Assembly (NCBI GenBank): GCA_029556545.1
Contig: JAKQEQ010000029.1
Coordinates: forward strand, 62,001-126,000
Length of the DNA: 64,000 nucleotides
Reading direction: 5' to 3'
DNA from: Candidatus Hydrogenedentota bacterium
GTDB taxonomy: Bacteria; Hydrogenedentota; Hydrogenedentia; Hydrogenedentales; JAGMZX01
The notes below the pieces were generated by a model that saw only the letters and a program-made list of their open reading frames with translations, had not been told where the DNA came from and searched no databases. The position numbers and the translations under genes are program-made. Shown in pieces: positions 62,681 through 64,000 of this stretch (within the stretch, counting starts at the first letter, position 1; each line of letters begins with the position of its first letter).

Positions 62681-64000
62681 TCAGTCTTCAAATCCGCAGG
62701 CGACGCCGTCCCCGGCGACGTCGAAGCGGTCCCGGGCGAGGCGGACGGTTGCCGCGCCCCAAGGCAGGGCGAGTCGCACCTCGCGGACATCGGCGGTTTC
62801 CGCGAGTGCGGCGGTCGCGTCGGCGTCGTTGATGACGAGCCAGGTGAGGAATTCCTGTTGCGCGGTCTCTTCACTTGTGGCGGCGGTGAGGTGCCACTCG
62901 TGGAGGGTGAAGCCGGCCCAGGGCGCGGGCGGGGTATCGAACCGGTCGGTCTGCGTGAGTGCGAGCCCTTGCGGGTGAAGGAAACGCACGGCGACGCGCC
63001 CCGGGTCGCCGCGCCAGTCGACGGCGTTGTCGCCCAGCTCGAAGGGGCCGGGCGCGTGGAGCAGCCATTGGTAGGTGGACGGCTCGGGCGCTTCGAGGAA
63101 GTCGTGGATGAGCACGGCGTAGGGCTTGAAGAAGAGGATGCGGCGGGTCCAGCGGTCGAGGCGCTTATACGAGTTGCCGGCTTCGCCCGCGACCACGTCG
63201 AGGCGGTCGGAGGTGTGGAAGTGGGCGATCGCGCCGACGGCCAAGGGCGAATGCACGAGTTGTCCCTCGCCGTTGACGAGGAGGGCGTTGTCAGATTTCG
63301 TTTCCCACATCCACTCGCGGTGGTGGGGGCTGCCGTGGATGTCGCGGCGACCGGAGGCGATGAATACGGGCCGCCCGCCGAGGTGGAGCAGGAAGGCGTT
63401 GTTGGCGTTGTAGCCGTGGCTCACGCGGCCATAGGGGCTGCTCTTGAAGAGGACCTGAATGTTTTCGCGGCCATCGAGGAGGGTCGTGTTGAGGGCCGCG
63501 AGGCCGACGTCGCGGAACGCGCGAGACTGGGGCAGGTCCGCTGGGGCTTTGGCTGTGGCATGGGCATCCTGCCCATGATCTTCCGTCACGGGCGGGACGC
63601 CCGTGCCACGGGCGTCTGCGGCGTAGAGGAAGCCGAGGTAGCCGTCGGGGAAGGGGCTGCCGTGTTCGTCCGCGTACCACTGCCAGTAGGGGTTGCGTCC
63701 GGCGGCGGCGAGCAACGCCATGAGCCGGGCGGAGCGCGCGGAGTTTGTCGTCGAGCCCATGTCGGCAAAGCCGCCGGTGGCCGAACCGGGCGGGGTCACG
63801 TAGAGGGCGTAGTAGCCCGCCTCGCGGAAGTAGGGCTTCTGGAGCGGGTCGACGCCGTAGGCCGCGCGCGCGACGTGGACCCAGTAGAAGAAGCGTTCGA
63901 GATAGCTCGCCCAATAGCCCACGCCCTCATGCCAGCCGCCGTCCGCGCCGCCCCAGACGGGGTAAGTGGTGTACGAGATGGTCATGGCATACTCGATCCA
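62681..64000 (-). CDS. Heparinase II/III-like protein, N-terminal part outside the window
   Basis: At least 439 residues; the frame runs to the window edge, so the N-terminal (alpha) part is missing here. Features of the heparinase II/III-type domain are WHEGVGYWASYLERFFYWVH, YNANNAFLLHLGGRPVFIAS, GSPHHREWMWETKSDNALLV, NGEGQ and HTSDRLDVVAGEAGNSY. Such lyases cut acidic polysaccharides (heparin, alginate and others) in the periplasm or outside. A palindromic repeat (63555-63609) adds an in-frame peptide (ARGTGVPPVTEDHGQDAHAT region) between the first and second parts. Its effect is unknown. Position next to the NSS transporter appears incidental. Confidence 0.83.
   Translation of the reverse strand, partial: WIEYAMTISYTTYPVWGGADGGWHEGVGYWASYLERFFYWVHVARAAYGVDPLQKPYFREAGYYALYVTPPGSATGGFADMGSTTNSARSARLMALLAAAGRNPYWQWYADEHGSPFPDGYLGFLYAADARGTGVPPVTEDHGQDAHATAKAPADLPQSRAFRDVGLAALNTTLLDGRENIQVLFKSSPYGRVSHGYNANNAFLLHLGGRPVFIASGRRDIHGSPHHREWMWETKSDNALLVNGEGQLVHSPLAVGAIAHFHTSDRLDVVAGEAGNSYKRLDRWTRRILFFKPYAVLIHDFLEAPEPSTYQWLLHAPGPFELGDNAVDWRGDPGRVAVRFLHPQGLALTQTDRFDTPPAPWAGFTLHEWHLTAATSEETAQQEFLTWLVINDADATAALAETADVREVRLALPWGAATVRLARDRFDVAGDGVACGFED
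63555..63609. repeat. In-frame palindromic repeat inside the heparinase-like gene
   Basis: Left arm GTGGCATGGGCATCCTGCC with CATG, right arm CACGGGCGGGACGCCCGTG with CCAC. Same family as 21955-22008, and again inserted without frame disruption. Confidence 0.85.

Overview
GC-rich bacterial chromosome segment, probably from an uncultured lineage near the Planctomycetes/PVC group. Candidatus Hydrogenedentota is my best guess, by inference only. The clues are a uroporphyrinogen-decarboxylase-family protein, a TAT-exported Gfo/Idh/MocA oxidoreductase, an HzsA-like two-haem protein, a heparinase-like protein, secreted proteins with poly(Gly-Glu) linkers and a paired ELLRxIQFYN C-terminal module, and several families of short palindromic repeats between and inside genes. 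I saw no rRNA, tRNA, insertion sequence, prophage or CRISPR array.

Layout. 1-5.9 kb (- strand): the N-terminal part of an OPT transporter, an HzsA-like discoidin/TolB/cytochrome protein, an AAC(6')-like acetyltransferase and a URO-D-family protein. 6.2-10.1 kb (+): Gfo/Idh/MocA oxidoreductase and a HEAT-repeat protein. 10.1-10.6 kb: a BrnT-type toxin with an overlapping antitoxin. 11-19.1 kb: a giant modular SGNH-hydrolase protein and a PKD lipoprotein. 19.3-22.6 kb: an IcmF-type fused acyl-CoA mutase. 22.8-25.2 kb: a tightly overlapping TetR, MNT nucleotidyltransferase, sulfatase-fold operon, divergent from an acyl-CoA dehydrogenase (25.6-27.5 kb) that carries two operator-like sites. 27.8-30.8 kb: an exported tandem gp19 tail-tube-like protein, an XRE regulator with a probably leaderless mRNA, an Hsp70-like protein and a small membrane protein. 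31-34.1 kb: uronate-isomerase-like protein, DhnA-type aldolase and DUF72 protein. 34.2-34.4 kb: a promoter-terminator unit that looks like a small RNA gene. 34.4-38.3 kb: an HD-GYP protein and a second poly-GE secreted protein. 38.6-39.0 kb: a palindrome cluster and a 38-residue zinc ribbon. 39-45.5 kb: a DHODH-like protein, pyruvate:ferredoxin oxidoreductase and UDP-glucose dehydrogenase. 45.9-48.9 kb: a histidine kinase/sigma54-activator pair. 48.9-52.1 kb: carB. 52.4-54.5 kb: an uncharacterised overlapping wHTH plus 482-residue gene pair. 54.8-64 kb: a GPH-type transporter, a cluster of zinc-ribbon, coiled-coil and TPR envelope proteins, an NSS transporter with a small partner, and a heparinase-like protein cut by the window end.

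Metabolism: PFOR, the fused mutase and the acyl-CoA dehydrogenase suggest acyl-CoA and pyruvate oxidation by ferredoxin/flavin-linked steps. The uronate-isomerase-like protein, heparinase-like protein, sulfatase-fold protein and GPH/OPT/NSS transporters suggest scavenging of acidic polysaccharides and peptides. The most unusual material is the poly-GE/EF-hand-like C-terminal module on two otherwise unrelated exported proteins, mobile palindromes that add in-frame peptides to two enzymes, the secreted tail-tube-like protein, the putative small RNA, and the 52.4-54.5 kb pair.
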